This document shows, piece after piece, positions 1-7,598 of a stretch of 64,000 nucleotides of DNA. The position numbers and the translations under genes were made by a program. The stretch comes from CAZMGD01 sp964565705 (GTDB lineage: Bacteria; Actinomycetota; Acidimicrobiia; Acidimicrobiales; Ilumatobacteraceae): the NCBI GenBank assembly GCA_964565705.1, contig CAZMGD010000003.1, positions 1 through 64,000 on the forward strand, read 5' to 3'. How positions within the stretch are numbered: the stretch's first letter is position 1; every line of letters starts with the position of its first letter. The notes beneath the pieces were generated by a model that was not told the DNA's origin, ran no database searches, and saw only the letters and a list, made by a program, of their open reading frames with translations.

Positions 1-735
1 CTCCTCGCCGATGATCGTCTGGTGCATCAGCACGTGGTTCAGCACGCTGCCGAGCGAGTAACGGGCGTTCGGGTCGGCGACCGCGGCGGCGACCGCTTCG
101 GAGATCGCGATGCCGAGGCTGCCCGGGTGGTCCGGGTTCTCCGCCAGGAGGCTGCGTCCGTACTCGGTGACGTCGCTCGGCGAGGGGTGCACGGTCGCGC
201 CCCAGACCTCCATCATGATCTTGCGATACGGCTTCATCCGGTACGACGCGGCGACCTGCCACACCTCGCACTCCATGCCGTACTGGGCAGTTGCAAATGC
301 AAGTGATGACCCCCACTGGCCGGCGCCGGTCTCGGTCGTCAGCTTCGTGACGCCTTCTTGGTGGTTGTAGTACGCCTGCGGCACCGCGGTGTTGGGCTTG
401 TGCGAGCCGGCCGGGCTGACGCCCTCGTACTTGTAGTAGATGCGTGCCGGGGTGTCGAGCGCCTCCTCCAGGCGGTGAGCGCGGAACAGCGGGCTCGGGC
501 GCCACAGGCGGTACACGTCCAATACACCACCGGGGATGTCCACGTAGCGGTCGGTGGTGACCTCCTGGCCGATGATCGCCATCGGGAACAGCGGCGCCAA
601 GTCGTCCGGGCCCACCGGCTGGTGGGTGCCGGGGTGCAGCGGCGGCGGGGGCGGCTCGGGCAGGTCGGGGATGACGTTGTACCACTGCGTCGGCATCTGG
701 TCTTCGGTCAGCAGGATCTTGTGCGGCACGGCCAT
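1..735 (-). CDS. trpB: TrpB2-type tryptophan synthase beta chain, 3' part cut off by window edge
   Basis: Encodes the first 245 residues of a PLP-dependent TrpB-like enzyme, expected to condense indole with serine to tryptophan. The long N-terminal extension (residues 1 to about 75, starting [20 protein letters not shown]) and the motif GSHKPNTA, whose Lys113 should hold PLP, are typical of the TrpB2 branch rather than the short TrpB1 that pairs tightly with TrpA. The region [14 protein letters not shown] follows as expected. The ATG is the first in frame; 118 bp separate it from the divergent folate gene, so the promoters share that gap. The stop lies outside the window. Family call is firm; whether it is the cell's main TrpB or an indole-salvage paralogue cannot be told. 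Confidence 0.9.
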   Translation of the reverse strand, partial: MAVPHKILLTEDQMPTQWYNVIPDLPEPPPPPLHPGTHQPVGPDDLAPLFPMAIIGQEVTTDRYVDIPGGVLDVYRLWRPSPLFRAHRLEEALDTPARIYYKYEGVSPAGSHKPNTAVPQAYYNHQEGVTKLTTETGAGQWGSSLAFATAQYGMECEVWQVAASYRMKPYRKIMMEVWGATVHPSPSDVTEYGRSLLAENPDHPGSLGIAISEAVAAAVADPNARYSLGSVLNHVLMHQTIIGEE

Positions 736-853
736 GGCGTCGGATCGTACGACAGCGCCGTGGGCGCGGCGGCGGCCCACGGTACGGTGTGCTCCGGAAC
801 GGCCCGGGTGGCACCCGACCCGGCGGGTCACGAGCTCTGGAAGGGACCAACCG

Positions 854-1699
854 ATGGACCGGATCGAGATCCATGGCCTGCGGGTGATGACCGTCGTCGG
901 CGTGCTGGCCCACGAGCGCGAGTCGCCCCAGCCTCTGCAGATCGACCTCGTGCTGCACGCCGACCTCTCGGACGCGTCGGAGAGCGACGAGCTCGATGAC
1001 ACCGCCAACTACGGCACGGTGTCGGAGGCCGTCGCCGACGTCGTGCGCGAGAGCAAGGACCTGCTGCTCGAGCGCGTGGCCGGCCGCATCGCCGACGTGG
1101 TGCTGGACATCGACCGGGTCGAGGAGGTCGACGTCACCGTCACCAAGCTGCGTCCACCAATCCCCGAGGACGTGCAGGCATCGTCGGTCACCCTGCGCCG
1201 GATGCGCCTGCGGCAGGGCGCCCCGAAGCGGCAGTCGCACCGGGCGATCGTCGCCCTCGGCAGCAACCTCGGCGAGCGCGAGGACTTCCTGCGATTCGCC
1301 ATCGGTCAGCTCTCGCCGTTGGCCGCCGAGTCGCAGGTCTTCGAGACCGACCCCGTCGGCGGTCCCGGTGGGCAGGGCCCGTACCTCAACATGGTCGTCG
1401 CCTTCGACACGACGCTCGACCCGTTCGCCCTGGTGCGCCGCCTGCAGCGGATCGAGGCCGAGGCCGGCCGCCAGCGCGTCGTCCACTGGGGTGCGCGCAC
1501 GCTCGACCTCGATCTCCTGTTCTACGACGACGCGACGATCTCGTCGCCCGAGCTCACGGTGCCGCACCCTCGCTACGCAGAGCGACGGTTCGTGCTGGCC
1601 CCGCTGAGCGAGGTCGCGCCCGAGCGCGTTCCCGCAGATTGGGACGACACGCTGCCCCCCGAGGGGGTGCACCCCCGAGGCGTGCTCAGTGCCCTGTGA
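854..1699 (+). CDS. folBK: Bifunctional dihydroneopterin aldolase / HPPK (FolB-FolK fusion)
   Basis: A 281-residue fusion for two consecutive steps of tetrahydrofolate synthesis: dihydroneopterin cleavage and pyrophosphorylation of 6-hydroxymethyl-dihydropterin. Residues 1 to about 118 are FolB-like ([17 protein letters not shown], then [15 protein letters not shown]). Residues from about 128 are FolK, starting [11 protein letters not shown] and carrying the HPPK signature [13 protein letters not shown] and the closing [18 protein letters not shown]. The reading frame is open well upstream, but ATG 854 gives a canonical FolB N-terminus and follows an AGGGA-type ribosome site. The 3' end overlaps the converging DHPS-like gene by 14 bp. 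folE lies about 5 kb away, so folate genes are scattered through this part of the window. Confidence 0.93.
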   Translation: MDRIEIHGLRVMTVVGVLAHERESPQPLQIDLVLHADLSDASESDELDDTANYGTVSEAVADVVRESKDLLLERVAGRIADVVLDIDRVEEVDVTVTKLRPPIPEDVQASSVTLRRMRLRQGAPKRQSHRAIVALGSNLGEREDFLRFAIGQLSPLAAESQVFETDPVGGPGGQGPYLNMVVAFDTTLDPFALVRRLQRIEAEAGRQRVVHWGARTLDLDLLFYDDATISSPELTVPHPRYAERRFVLAPLSEVAPERVPADWDDTLPPEGVHPRGVLSAL

Positions 1700-2435
1700 C
1701 CGCGCGCTCGACGGCGCGGACCTTGGCCGGGTAGTGGGCCCGCCCGTACTCAGGCTGCTGGCGCAGCACGATCTCGAGCAGCTCGTCGTGCTGGGCGGTC
1801 TCCTTCCAGGGCAGCGCGATGTAGAGGGGCAGCCCGTAGCGGCGCAGCGCATCGAGGTTGCCGTAGACGACCTTCTGGTACACGTAGCGCTGCTCCCACG
1901 GCCAGTTCGATGGGGCGAAGCCGGTGCCCGGATCGATGATGCACAGGTCGCGGACGCCGTAGCGGTTGGCCTCGGTGAGCCGGGCGTCGAAGAACTCGAT
2001 CATCACCGCGATCGGGTCGTGGTCGACCATCGCCATCTCGCGCGGGTTGGGTCCGGAGAGGAATGGCACCACGATGGGGACCCGATGATCGGCGGCCACC
2101 TCCCACATCGCCTCGCTCTGCATCCCGTCGGCGGCGTTGATCACCGTCGCGCCGGCGGCCAGCGCCCGGTGAGCCACCTCGGGGCGCCACGTGTCCACGC
2201 TGACGTCCACACCGAGCGCGGCGACCGCCGGGATCACGTCGACGAGGCGAGCCCATTCGGCCTGCCACGGCACGACCGTCGCTGCGTCCGTGCTGCCCTG
2301 CCCACCGATGTCGATCGCGTCGGCACCCTCGGCGAGCAGGCGGCGGGCCCTGGCGACGGCCTCGTCGGCGCCGCCGACGATCGAGTCCTCGTTCAGCGAG
2401 TCCGGAGATGCGTTCACCACGCCGTACAGCAGCAC
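1686..2435 (-). CDS. Dihydropteroate synthase-like protein (FolP2 type), active site degenerate
   Basis: 249 residues with the TIM-barrel order of dihydropteroate synthase: GVVNASPDS near the start, IDIGGQGSTD, SVDTWRPEVAHRAL, ATVINAADG and IDPGTGF. Several catalytic signatures are altered: the ESTRPG stretch becomes QGSTDAA, the IND motif becomes INAADG, the G-x-SRK lysine motif reads YIALPWKET, and no C-terminal RVHDV is visible. The neighbour across a 26-bp divergent gap is gpgS, as in mycobacteria where FolP2 sits next to gpgS and is reported not to have classical DHPS activity. I infer a paralogue with a non-folate or unknown role; a genuine but divergent DHPS remains possible because no other folP is in the window. 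Confidence 0.75.
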   Translation of the reverse strand: MLLYGVVNASPDSLNEDSIVGGADEAVARARRLLAEGADAIDIGGQGSTDAATVVPWQAEWARLVDVIPAVAALGVDVSVDTWRPEVAHRALAAGATVINAADGMQSEAMWEVAADHRVPIVVPFLSGPNPREMAMVDHDPIAVMIEFFDARLTEANRYGVRDLCIIDPGTGFAPSNWPWEQRYVYQKVVYGNLDALRRYGLPLYIALPWKETAQHDELLEIVLRQQPEYGRAHYPAKVRAVERAVTGH

Positions 2436-2461
2436 GCTGCCCGAATCTACGGCGGTGGGCG

Positions 2462-3355
2462 ATGACCGACGCGGTCCGCAGCTTCCCGGTCGAGCGCTGG
2501 TCGTGCGCCGACGCGGTGACGGCCAAGCGCGGCCGCACGATCAGTGTCTGCGTCCCGTGTCGCAACGAAGCGGCGACCGTCGGCACCGTCGTCCGGCTGA
2601 TCAGCGACTCGCTGTGCTGCGACCTGGTCGACGAGCTGATCGTCATCGATGACCACTCCACCGACGACACGGCCGCGGTGGCTCGGGCGGCCGGGGCGAC
2701 GGTCGTGCACATCGACGAGATCCACGCCCGCTACGGCGAGGGTCGGGGCAAGGGCAACGTGCTGTGGGCGTCGCTCGCGGTCAGCCGTGGCGACTTCGTC
2801 GTGTGGTGCGACGGCGACGTCACGACGTTCACCCCCGACTGGGTGGTGCGGCTGCTGAAGCCGCTGCTGGTCGATGACTCCATCGCGTTGGTGAAGGCCC
2901 ACTACGAGCGCCCCGACGACCTCGGTGGCGGTGGCCGAACGACCGAGCTGGTGGCGCGACCGCTGCTGTCGCTGTTCTTCCCCGAGCTGACCGGCCTGTA
3001 CCAGCCGCTGTCCGGCGAGTACGCCTGCCGGCGGTCGGTGATCGAGACCGTGCCGTTCGTGCAGGGGTGGGGCGTCGAGGTGGCGCTGCTCATCGACCTC
3101 GCTGAGCGCTACGGCCCGTCCTGCATCGCCCAGGTCGACGTCGGCGTGCGCCGTCACCGTCACCAGAACCTGCACGATCTGTCGGTGCAGGCGGCAGAGG
3201 TGATGGCCACGCTGCTGAGCCGCACACCGGCCACCGCGGCGTTCGCCGAGACGATCCTCACCCTGCACCGGGCGGACGGGCGAGACGTCGTGCTCAACCT
3301 CGACGAGCGCCCGCCGATGGCGACGATGCGCGCGTCCCACGAGCTACGCGACTGA
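2462..3355 (+). CDS. gpgS: Glucosyl-3-phosphoglycerate synthase
   Basis: A 297-residue GT-A glycosyltransferase of family GT81, predicted to transfer glucose from a nucleotide sugar to 3-phosphoglycerate, the first step to glucosylglycerate and, in mycobacteria, to polymethylated lipopolysaccharides. Visible: VCVPCRNEAATVG, VIDDHSTDDT, the metal-binding DGD at about residues 117-119, GKGNVLWASL, LYQPLSGEYACRR and GWGVEVALLID, then a RRHRHQNL stretch. ATG 2462 was chosen because it begins the conserved protein, although the frame is open upstream into the divergent gene. It faces the FolP2-like gene with 26 bp between starts, so the two probably share a bidirectional promoter. Confidence 0.9.
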   Translation: MTDAVRSFPVERWSCADAVTAKRGRTISVCVPCRNEAATVGTVVRLISDSLCCDLVDELIVIDDHSTDDTAAVARAAGATVVHIDEIHARYGEGRGKGNVLWASLAVSRGDFVVWCDGDVTTFTPDWVVRLLKPLLVDDSIALVKAHYERPDDLGGGGRTTELVARPLLSLFFPELTGLYQPLSGEYACRRSVIETVPFVQGWGVEVALLIDLAERYGPSCIAQVDVGVRRHRHQNLHDLSVQAAEVMATLLSRTPATAAFAETILTLHRADGRDVVLNLDERPPMATMRASHELRD

Positions 3356-3455
3356 CCGCCGCGAGCCGGCGACCAGATCGGTCGCGAGGCGGTGCTCCGC
3401 GTCGATGTCGTGGCGAACGATGTCACCCATCGGCCAATGTGGCGATCGCGCAGCG

Positions 3456-4055
3456 TCAGCGCAGATATCGCAGGAAGAGGTAGCCCTCGTCCTCGGCGAC
3501 GTGGGCCAGCGTCCACGGATCACGGGCGGCGAAGGGACCCTCGGCCATCCGCAGGGCGCGGCCGGCGACGAACCGCGGCGCGATGGTGAGGCACACCTCG
3601 TCCACCAGGTCGGCGGCGAGCATCTGGCCGTTGAGCCCCGGCCCGCCCTCGAGCACGCACACGTCACCGGGCAGTCCGGCGACGATCGCCTTCACGTCGC
3701 CCGACCCGAGTCGGGTGTTGCCGGACTCGCACAGCGCCTTGCCGCGAGGCCCGAGATCGCCGCTCGCCGACACGACGACCAATGTCTGGTGTGGTGGCAA
3801 GGGGGAGTACCCGTCCCGGCGGACGGTCTCGGCTCCGACGAGCACGACGTCGGCGCTGCGGTGCAGATGTAGGAACACGGCCTTGTCGCCGTCGCCGCCG
3901 AGCGCACCAGAGCTGCCGTCCAGCGCTGTCGCGCCGTCACCCGAGGAGATCATCGACAGCACGACCCATGGTCGATCGTCGTGGCGGACCCGGTGTGCGC
4001 CGTCGTAGGCCTCCTCGACCGTGACGGTCCGCGACTCGGGGTACAGCAGTCGCAC
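3456..4055 (-). CDS. Pyrimidine reductase family protein (RibD C-terminal domain only)
   Basis: 199 residues of the RibD-C/dihydrofolate-reductase-like fold, without the deaminase domain found in full RibD. Visible: RPWVVLSMISSGDGATALDG, the NADPH-binding style VVLVGAETVRRDGYSPL, VLEGGPGLNGQML and LTIAPRFVAG. Such stand-alone proteins are common in Actinomycetota and are annotated as riboflavin-pathway reductases, but their substrate is often unproven. GTG 4055 is chosen over the very long upstream frame because it starts at the family's N-terminus and has AGGAAG ten bases upstream. No riboflavin gene is adjacent. The 100 bp between its end and gpgS hold nothing I recognise. Confidence 0.8.
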   Translation of the reverse strand: MRLLYPESRTVTVEEAYDGAHRVRHDDRPWVVLSMISSGDGATALDGSSGALGGDGDKAVFLHLHRSADVVLVGAETVRRDGYSPLPPHQTLVVVSASGDLGPRGKALCESGNTRLGSGDVKAIVAGLPGDVCVLEGGPGLNGQMLAADLVDEVCLTIAPRFVAGRALRMAEGPFAARDPWTLAHVAEDEGYLFLRYLR

Positions 4056-4244
4056 GGCGTGACTTCCTATCTGACGCGACCTGCCGGACTCGCACGCGTC
4101 GCAGGATTGCAACGAGACGCTCAGCAAGCCGTAACCGCGCTCCGCGCGCTCCGCATGCACCGGCACACGGAGAGTGAGTTGTCGTCGCCGGTGGTCGCCG
4201 CGCGGCAGTATGAGGGCAAGGTCTCGTTCCGGGGGGAATGCCGA

Positions 4245-5144
4245 ATGAAGTTCTGGGTGCCGACCGCGTTCATGCGCACCAACCAGCTGCCGCACGTGGC
4301 CAAGCTGCTCGACGACGCCGGCTATCACGGCGTGATGGTGAGCGATCACCTCTGCTACCCGAAGGAGCTGTCGTCGCCCTACCCATACTCGCCGCACGCC
4401 GACGGCCGCCCGATCTGGGAGCCCGAGACGTCCTGGCCCGAGCCGTTCGTGCTGATGGGCGCGATGGCGGCGGTGACCGAGCACCTCCGGTTCACGACCA
4501 ACATCTACATCGCCGGGCACCGCCCGATCCTCCAGGTCGCGAAGGAGGTCGCCACCGTCGCCGCCCTGTCCGACGGCAGGGTCGCGCTCGGCGTCGGCGC
4601 CGGGTGGATGCGCGAGGAGTTCGAGCTGCAGGGCCAGGACTTCACCAACCGCGGGGCGCGCCTCACCGAGATGATCCAGGCGCTGCGCGAGCTGTGGAAG
4701 GGCGGATGGGTGGAGTGGCACGGCACCCACTACGACATCCCGTCGCTGACGCTGGAACCGGCCCCGCCGGGCCCGGTCCCGGTCTACGTCGGCGGGCACA
4801 GCGACGCCGCGTTGCGCCGTGCGGCCAACGTGGCCGACGGTTGGATCGGCAACGCGTACCCGTGGGACGAGGCCGCGTTCCACATCGCCAAGCTCAAGGG
4901 GTTCCTGCGCGAGTGCGGGCGTGAGGACGACCCGTTCGAGATCGTCGTCGGGCTGTACGACGTGCCGTCGGTGGATCTCTACAAGCGGGCCGAGGAGGAG
5001 CTCGGCCTGACGGGGACGATGAGCGTGCCATGGGCGATGGGCAACACGATGGAGGGCGACCACCGCGGCCTCGACCAGGTGGTCGCCGCCTATCGCGAGC
5101 CGATCGAGCGCTTTGCCGAGTCGATCGTCCACCCGCTGAGTTGA
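4245..5144 (+). CDS. LLM-class F420-dependent oxidoreductase
   Basis: 299 residues of the luciferase-like monooxygenase TIM-barrel family. It opens MKFWVPTAFMRTNQLPHVAKLLDDAGYHGVMVSDH and has LSDGRVALGVGAGWMREEF, the usual LLM signature, and PVYVGGHSDAALRRAA later on. The branch is usually dependent on coenzyme F420, transferring hydride to or from an unknown substrate. ATG 4245 follows a GGGGGGAA ribosome site; 190 bp of apparently non-coding sequence precede it. The stop overlaps the TTG start of the Nudix gene (TTGA), so the two are translationally coupled. Substrate cannot be inferred. Confidence 0.85.
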   Translation: MKFWVPTAFMRTNQLPHVAKLLDDAGYHGVMVSDHLCYPKELSSPYPYSPHADGRPIWEPETSWPEPFVLMGAMAAVTEHLRFTTNIYIAGHRPILQVAKEVATVAALSDGRVALGVGAGWMREEFELQGQDFTNRGARLTEMIQALRELWKGGWVEWHGTHYDIPSLTLEPAPPGPVPVYVGGHSDAALRRAANVADGWIGNAYPWDEAAFHIAKLKGFLRECGREDDPFEIVVGLYDVPSVDLYKRAEEELGLTGTMSVPWAMGNTMEGDHRGLDQVVAAYREPIERFAESIVHPLS

Positions 5145-5776
5145 CCTCACCGGAACAGCTCGACGTCGTCGACGCCACGGGTCGCGTGCTCGGGGCCGGC
5201 GACCGGGCCGCGGTCCACCGCGACGGCGCATGGCACCAGGTGGTGCACTGCCTGATCGTGCGCCCAACGGCGCCGGCGCGGGTGGTGCTCCAGGTGCGGA
5301 CGTCGGCGACGTCGACATATCCCGGCTGCCTCGACCTGTCGGCGACGGGTCATCTCCAGGCCGGCGAGACGCCCGGCGCCGGGATGGTGCGCGAGATCGC
5401 CGAGGAGCTCGGCATCGACATCGACGCGTCGCAGCTGGTGCCGCTCGGCACCCGCCTGCTCGCCGACGACCACGGCTCGGTCCGCAACCGCGAGCTGATG
5501 CACGTCTACCTGCTGGCCGACGACCGCCCGCTCGACGCGTTCGTGCTCGACCCAGACCACGTCGGCGGCCTCGTCGAGATCCTGACCTCTGACCTGCTGC
5601 GACTGCTCGCTGATCGCACGGCGCGGGCGCGGTGCGAGGCGCTGTGGGTCGATGGCCGGACCGGGCAGCGATCCGTCGGCTACGACGACCTCGTACCACC
5701 GCTCGACGGCTATTGGGCGGTGGTGACGATGATGGCCGAGCGCCTGGTGGCCGGCGCGACCCCCTTGGCCATCTGA
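5141..5776 (+). CDS. Nudix hydrolase
   Basis: 211 residues with a complete Nudix box at about residues 70-92 (GHLQAGETPGAG then REIAEELG), which binds Mg and hydrolyses a nucleoside-diphosphate-linked substrate. The N-terminal part (VVDATGRVLGAGDRAAVHRDGAWHQVVH, split here in meaning only) resembles the YfcD/isopentenyl isomerase-like Nudix group. I place the start at TTG 5141, overlapping the TGA of the LLM gene; this begins directly before the conserved VVDATG region, while further upstream codons are only the shadow of the LLM gene. Function on housekeeping of nucleotides or on an isoprenoid diphosphate is open. Confidence 0.82.
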   Translation: MTSPEQLDVVDATGRVLGAGDRAAVHRDGAWHQVVHCLIVRPTAPARVVLQVRTSATSTYPGCLDLSATGHLQAGETPGAGMVREIAEELGIDIDASQLVPLGTRLLADDHGSVRNRELMHVYLLADDRPLDAFVLDPDHVGGLVEILTSDLLRLLADRTARARCEALWVDGRTGQRSVGYDDLVPPLDGYWAVVTMMAERLVAGATPLAI

Positions 5777-5781
5777 CCGCG

Positions 5782-6021
5782 GTGCACGTCGGCGAGGAGG
5801 AGGCCGAGGCGTCGCGCTCCCGGTTCCCGTCACGAGATCTCGACGAACCGGTGACCAAGCAGTTCGTCCGCGCCGAGATCGCCGACCTGCGTTTGGAGTT
5901 GGGCACCGAGATCGCCGACGTGCGGGCCGAGATGCACGAGCGGTGACGCGCCCAGACGATCTGGATCGCTCTCGCGATGGCGGTCGGGATCGGCCTCGCC
6001 GCTGGCATCGGCCGGCTCTGA
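5782..6021 (+). pseudogene. Small coiled-coil plus transmembrane protein interrupted by an in-frame TGA
   Basis: From GTG 5782 the frame encodes a charged, coiled-coil-like stretch (PVTKQFVRAEIADLRLELG, TEIADVRAEMHER) and then hits TGA at 5944-5946. The same frame continues without any shift as RAQTIWIALAMAVGIGLAAG, a clean single membrane helix, ending GRL and TGA at 6019-6021. The joined product (about 79 residues) would be a helix-rich cytoplasmic arm with a C-terminal anchor, a common small-protein design. I infer a nonsense mutation (or a sequencing error, or a genuine 54-residue soluble product). The start codon is uncertain. It follows the Nudix gene by 5 bp. Confidence 0.55.
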
Positions 6022-6069
6022 CCGTCGCGCGGTAGCGTGCCGGGCCATGCCCGGCACCGGACACGACCG

Positions 6070-6687
6070 TTGACGAACCATCGTCCAGCGCTCGTCACGC
6101 TCGACGTCGAGGGCGTGCTGCTGCCCGAGATCTGGATCGCCGTCGCCGAGCGCACGGGCATCGAGGCGTTGCGCCGCACGACGCGTGACGAACCCGACTA
6201 CGACGTGCTGATGCGGTATCGCCTCGACCTGCTCGCCGAGCACGGACTGACGATGAGCGTGATCGCCGACGTGATCGGCGGCCTGTCGCCGCTCGACGGC
6301 GCGGTCGAGTTCCTCGACGCGCTGCGGGCGCGCACGCAGGTGATCCTGCTCTCCGACACGTTCGCCGAGTTCGCCCGGCCGTTGATGGGCCAGCTCGGCT
6401 GGCCGACGATCTTCTGCCACAGCCTCGACGTCGTCGATGACCGCATCGTCGGTTACCGCCTGCGGATGGCCGACCAGAAGCGGCACTCCGTGCTCGCGTT
6501 CCAGGGCCTCGGCTATCGCGTCATCGCCGCCGGCGACTCCTACAACGACACGTCGATGCTGCTCGCCGCGGACGCCGGCTTCCTGTTCCACGCGCCGGCC
6601 AACGTGAAGGCCGGGTTCCCGCAACTGCCTGCGTTCGACGCGTACGACGATCTCGCCGCCGCCATCGACACCGCGATCTCGGGCTGA
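6070..6687 (+). CDS. thrH: ThrH-like HAD phosphatase (phosphoserine phosphatase / homoserine phosphotransferase)
   Basis: 205 residues from TTG 6070, the usual ThrH length. HAD motif I is LDVEGVLLPEIW with nucleophile Asp12; the D-x-E pattern in place of D-x-D, followed by LPEIW, is characteristic of ThrH. Motif II is LLSDTF, the lysine region MADQKR, and motif III GDSYNDTSML. Known ThrH dephosphorylates phosphoserine and can move the phosphate to homoserine. A GTG at 6037 is also in frame but would add a non-conserved arginine-rich tail. No serine or threonine gene is adjacent. Confidence 0.85.
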   Translation: MTNHRPALVTLDVEGVLLPEIWIAVAERTGIEALRRTTRDEPDYDVLMRYRLDLLAEHGLTMSVIADVIGGLSPLDGAVEFLDALRARTQVILLSDTFAEFARPLMGQLGWPTIFCHSLDVVDDRIVGYRLRMADQKRHSVLAFQGLGYRVIAAGDSYNDTSMLLAADAGFLFHAPANVKAGFPQLPAFDAYDDLAAAIDTAISG

Positions 6688-6853
6688 TCGGCGTCTGGCG
6701 CGTTCACGGTCGTCGACTGCCGCGCCGCGCCGCCCGAGCCCGTACCCAAGCGCGGCAGGTGCCTCGTCGCCGCGCGAGCCAGTGCCCGCGAGCCGCTCGG
6801 TGGCCCCTGATCGCCCGCCCCGGATCCGCACGAACGAGCGCGGCCCGCGGCGC

Positions 6854-7432
6854 TCACCGACCGAGCAGCGTCAGCGCTTCGCCCCTCGTCGTCGGGTCGG
6901 TCAGCGAGCCGCGCACGGCGGAGGTGGTCGTCACCGCGCCGGGCTTCTTCACGCCGCGGATCGTCATGCACAGGTGCTCGGCCTCCATGACGACGAGCGC
7001 GCCCCTCGCGTTGAGGCGGGTGATCATCGCGTCGGCCACCTGGCCGGTCAGCCGCTCCTGCACCTGCAGCCGCCGGGCGTAGCCGTCGACGAGGCGGGCG
7101 AACTTCGACAGGCCGGTCACCTTCCCACTGGGGCCCGGCAGGTAGGCGACGTGGGCGGCGCCGATGAACGGCAGCAGGTGGTGCTCGCACATCGACGAGA
7201 ACGGGATGTCCTTGACGATGACCATCTCCTCGTGGTCGACGGTGAACTGCTTCTCGAGATGGTGGTCCGGGTCCTCTCGGTAGCCGCTCAACAGCTCGGC
7301 GAAGCTCCTCGCTACGCGGCTCGGCGTCTCGAGCAGCCCCTCTCGGTTGGGGTCCTCGCCGATCGCGGCCAACAGCTCGCGCACGGCGGCGGTGGCGCGG
7401 TCGATGTCGAACGGCGGCAACGGTTCGGTCAC
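6854..7432 (-). CDS. folE: GTP cyclohydrolase I
   Basis: 192 residues of the type I, zinc-dependent enzyme that converts GTP to 7,8-dihydroneopterin triphosphate, the entry to folate synthesis. Zinc ligands are visible: [11 protein letters not shown] (Cys82 and the adjacent histidines) and EAEHLCM (Cys about 155). [19 protein letters not shown] N-terminus ([16 protein letters not shown]), [20 protein letters not shown] and TTSAVRG complete the family pattern. It is of standard length and unfused. Upstream, between this start and the CoA-transferase end, lie two 56-bp palindromic repeats, so its promoter region is unusual. Confidence 0.96.
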   Translation of the reverse strand: MTEPLPPFDIDRATAAVRELLAAIGEDPNREGLLETPSRVARSFAELLSGYREDPDHHLEKQFTVDHEEMVIVKDIPFSSMCEHHLLPFIGAAHVAYLPGPSGKVTGLSKFARLVDGYARRLQVQERLTGQVADAMITRLNARGALVVMEAEHLCMTIRGVKKPGAVTTTSAVRGSLTDPTTRGEALTLLGR

Positions 7433-7461
7433 GGCGGGTCACCCTACCGACGGCGCTTCGT

Positions 7462-7590
7462 GGTGTCAGACGCCGCTGGTCGCCGACCTGGCTCACCGCG
7501 TCGAAGTTTCTGACACCTCCCGGCGACACGGGTGGGTGTCAGACGCCGCTGGTCGCCGACCTGGCTCACCGCGTCGAGGTTTCTGACACC
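7462..7590. repeat. Two tandem 56-bp palindromic intergenic repeats
   Basis: Copies at 7462-7517 and 7535-7590 are identical at 55 of 56 positions. Each is bounded by a perfect 9-bp inverted repeat, GGTGTCAGA and TCTGACACC, and contains a smaller palindrome GGTCGCCGACC. Both are followed by TCCCGGCG. They lie upstream of folE and downstream of the CoA-transferase gene. They carry no ORF and resemble REP/MITE-like palindromic elements; what mobilises or conserves them is unknown. Confidence 0.9.
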
Positions 7591-7598
7591 TCCCGGCG

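Noticed and set aside
3344..3430. 28-codon minus-strand ORF (MGDIVRHDIDAEHRLATDLV) after the pyrimidine reductase
   Set aside because: No ribosome site or recognised family, and overlaps the end of gpgS; insufficient support.
4056..6179. Long minus-strand open frame extending the pyrimidine reductase upstream by some 700 codons
   Set aside because: The extension is arginine/proline-rich, antisense to the LLM, Nudix and ThrH genes, and the real family N-terminus begins at GTG 4055.
7462..7590. TCTGACA half-sites as additional TetR operators
   Set aside because: They face outward with a 38-bp spacer inside a repeated element, unlike the compact 17-bp operator; better explained as repeat termini.
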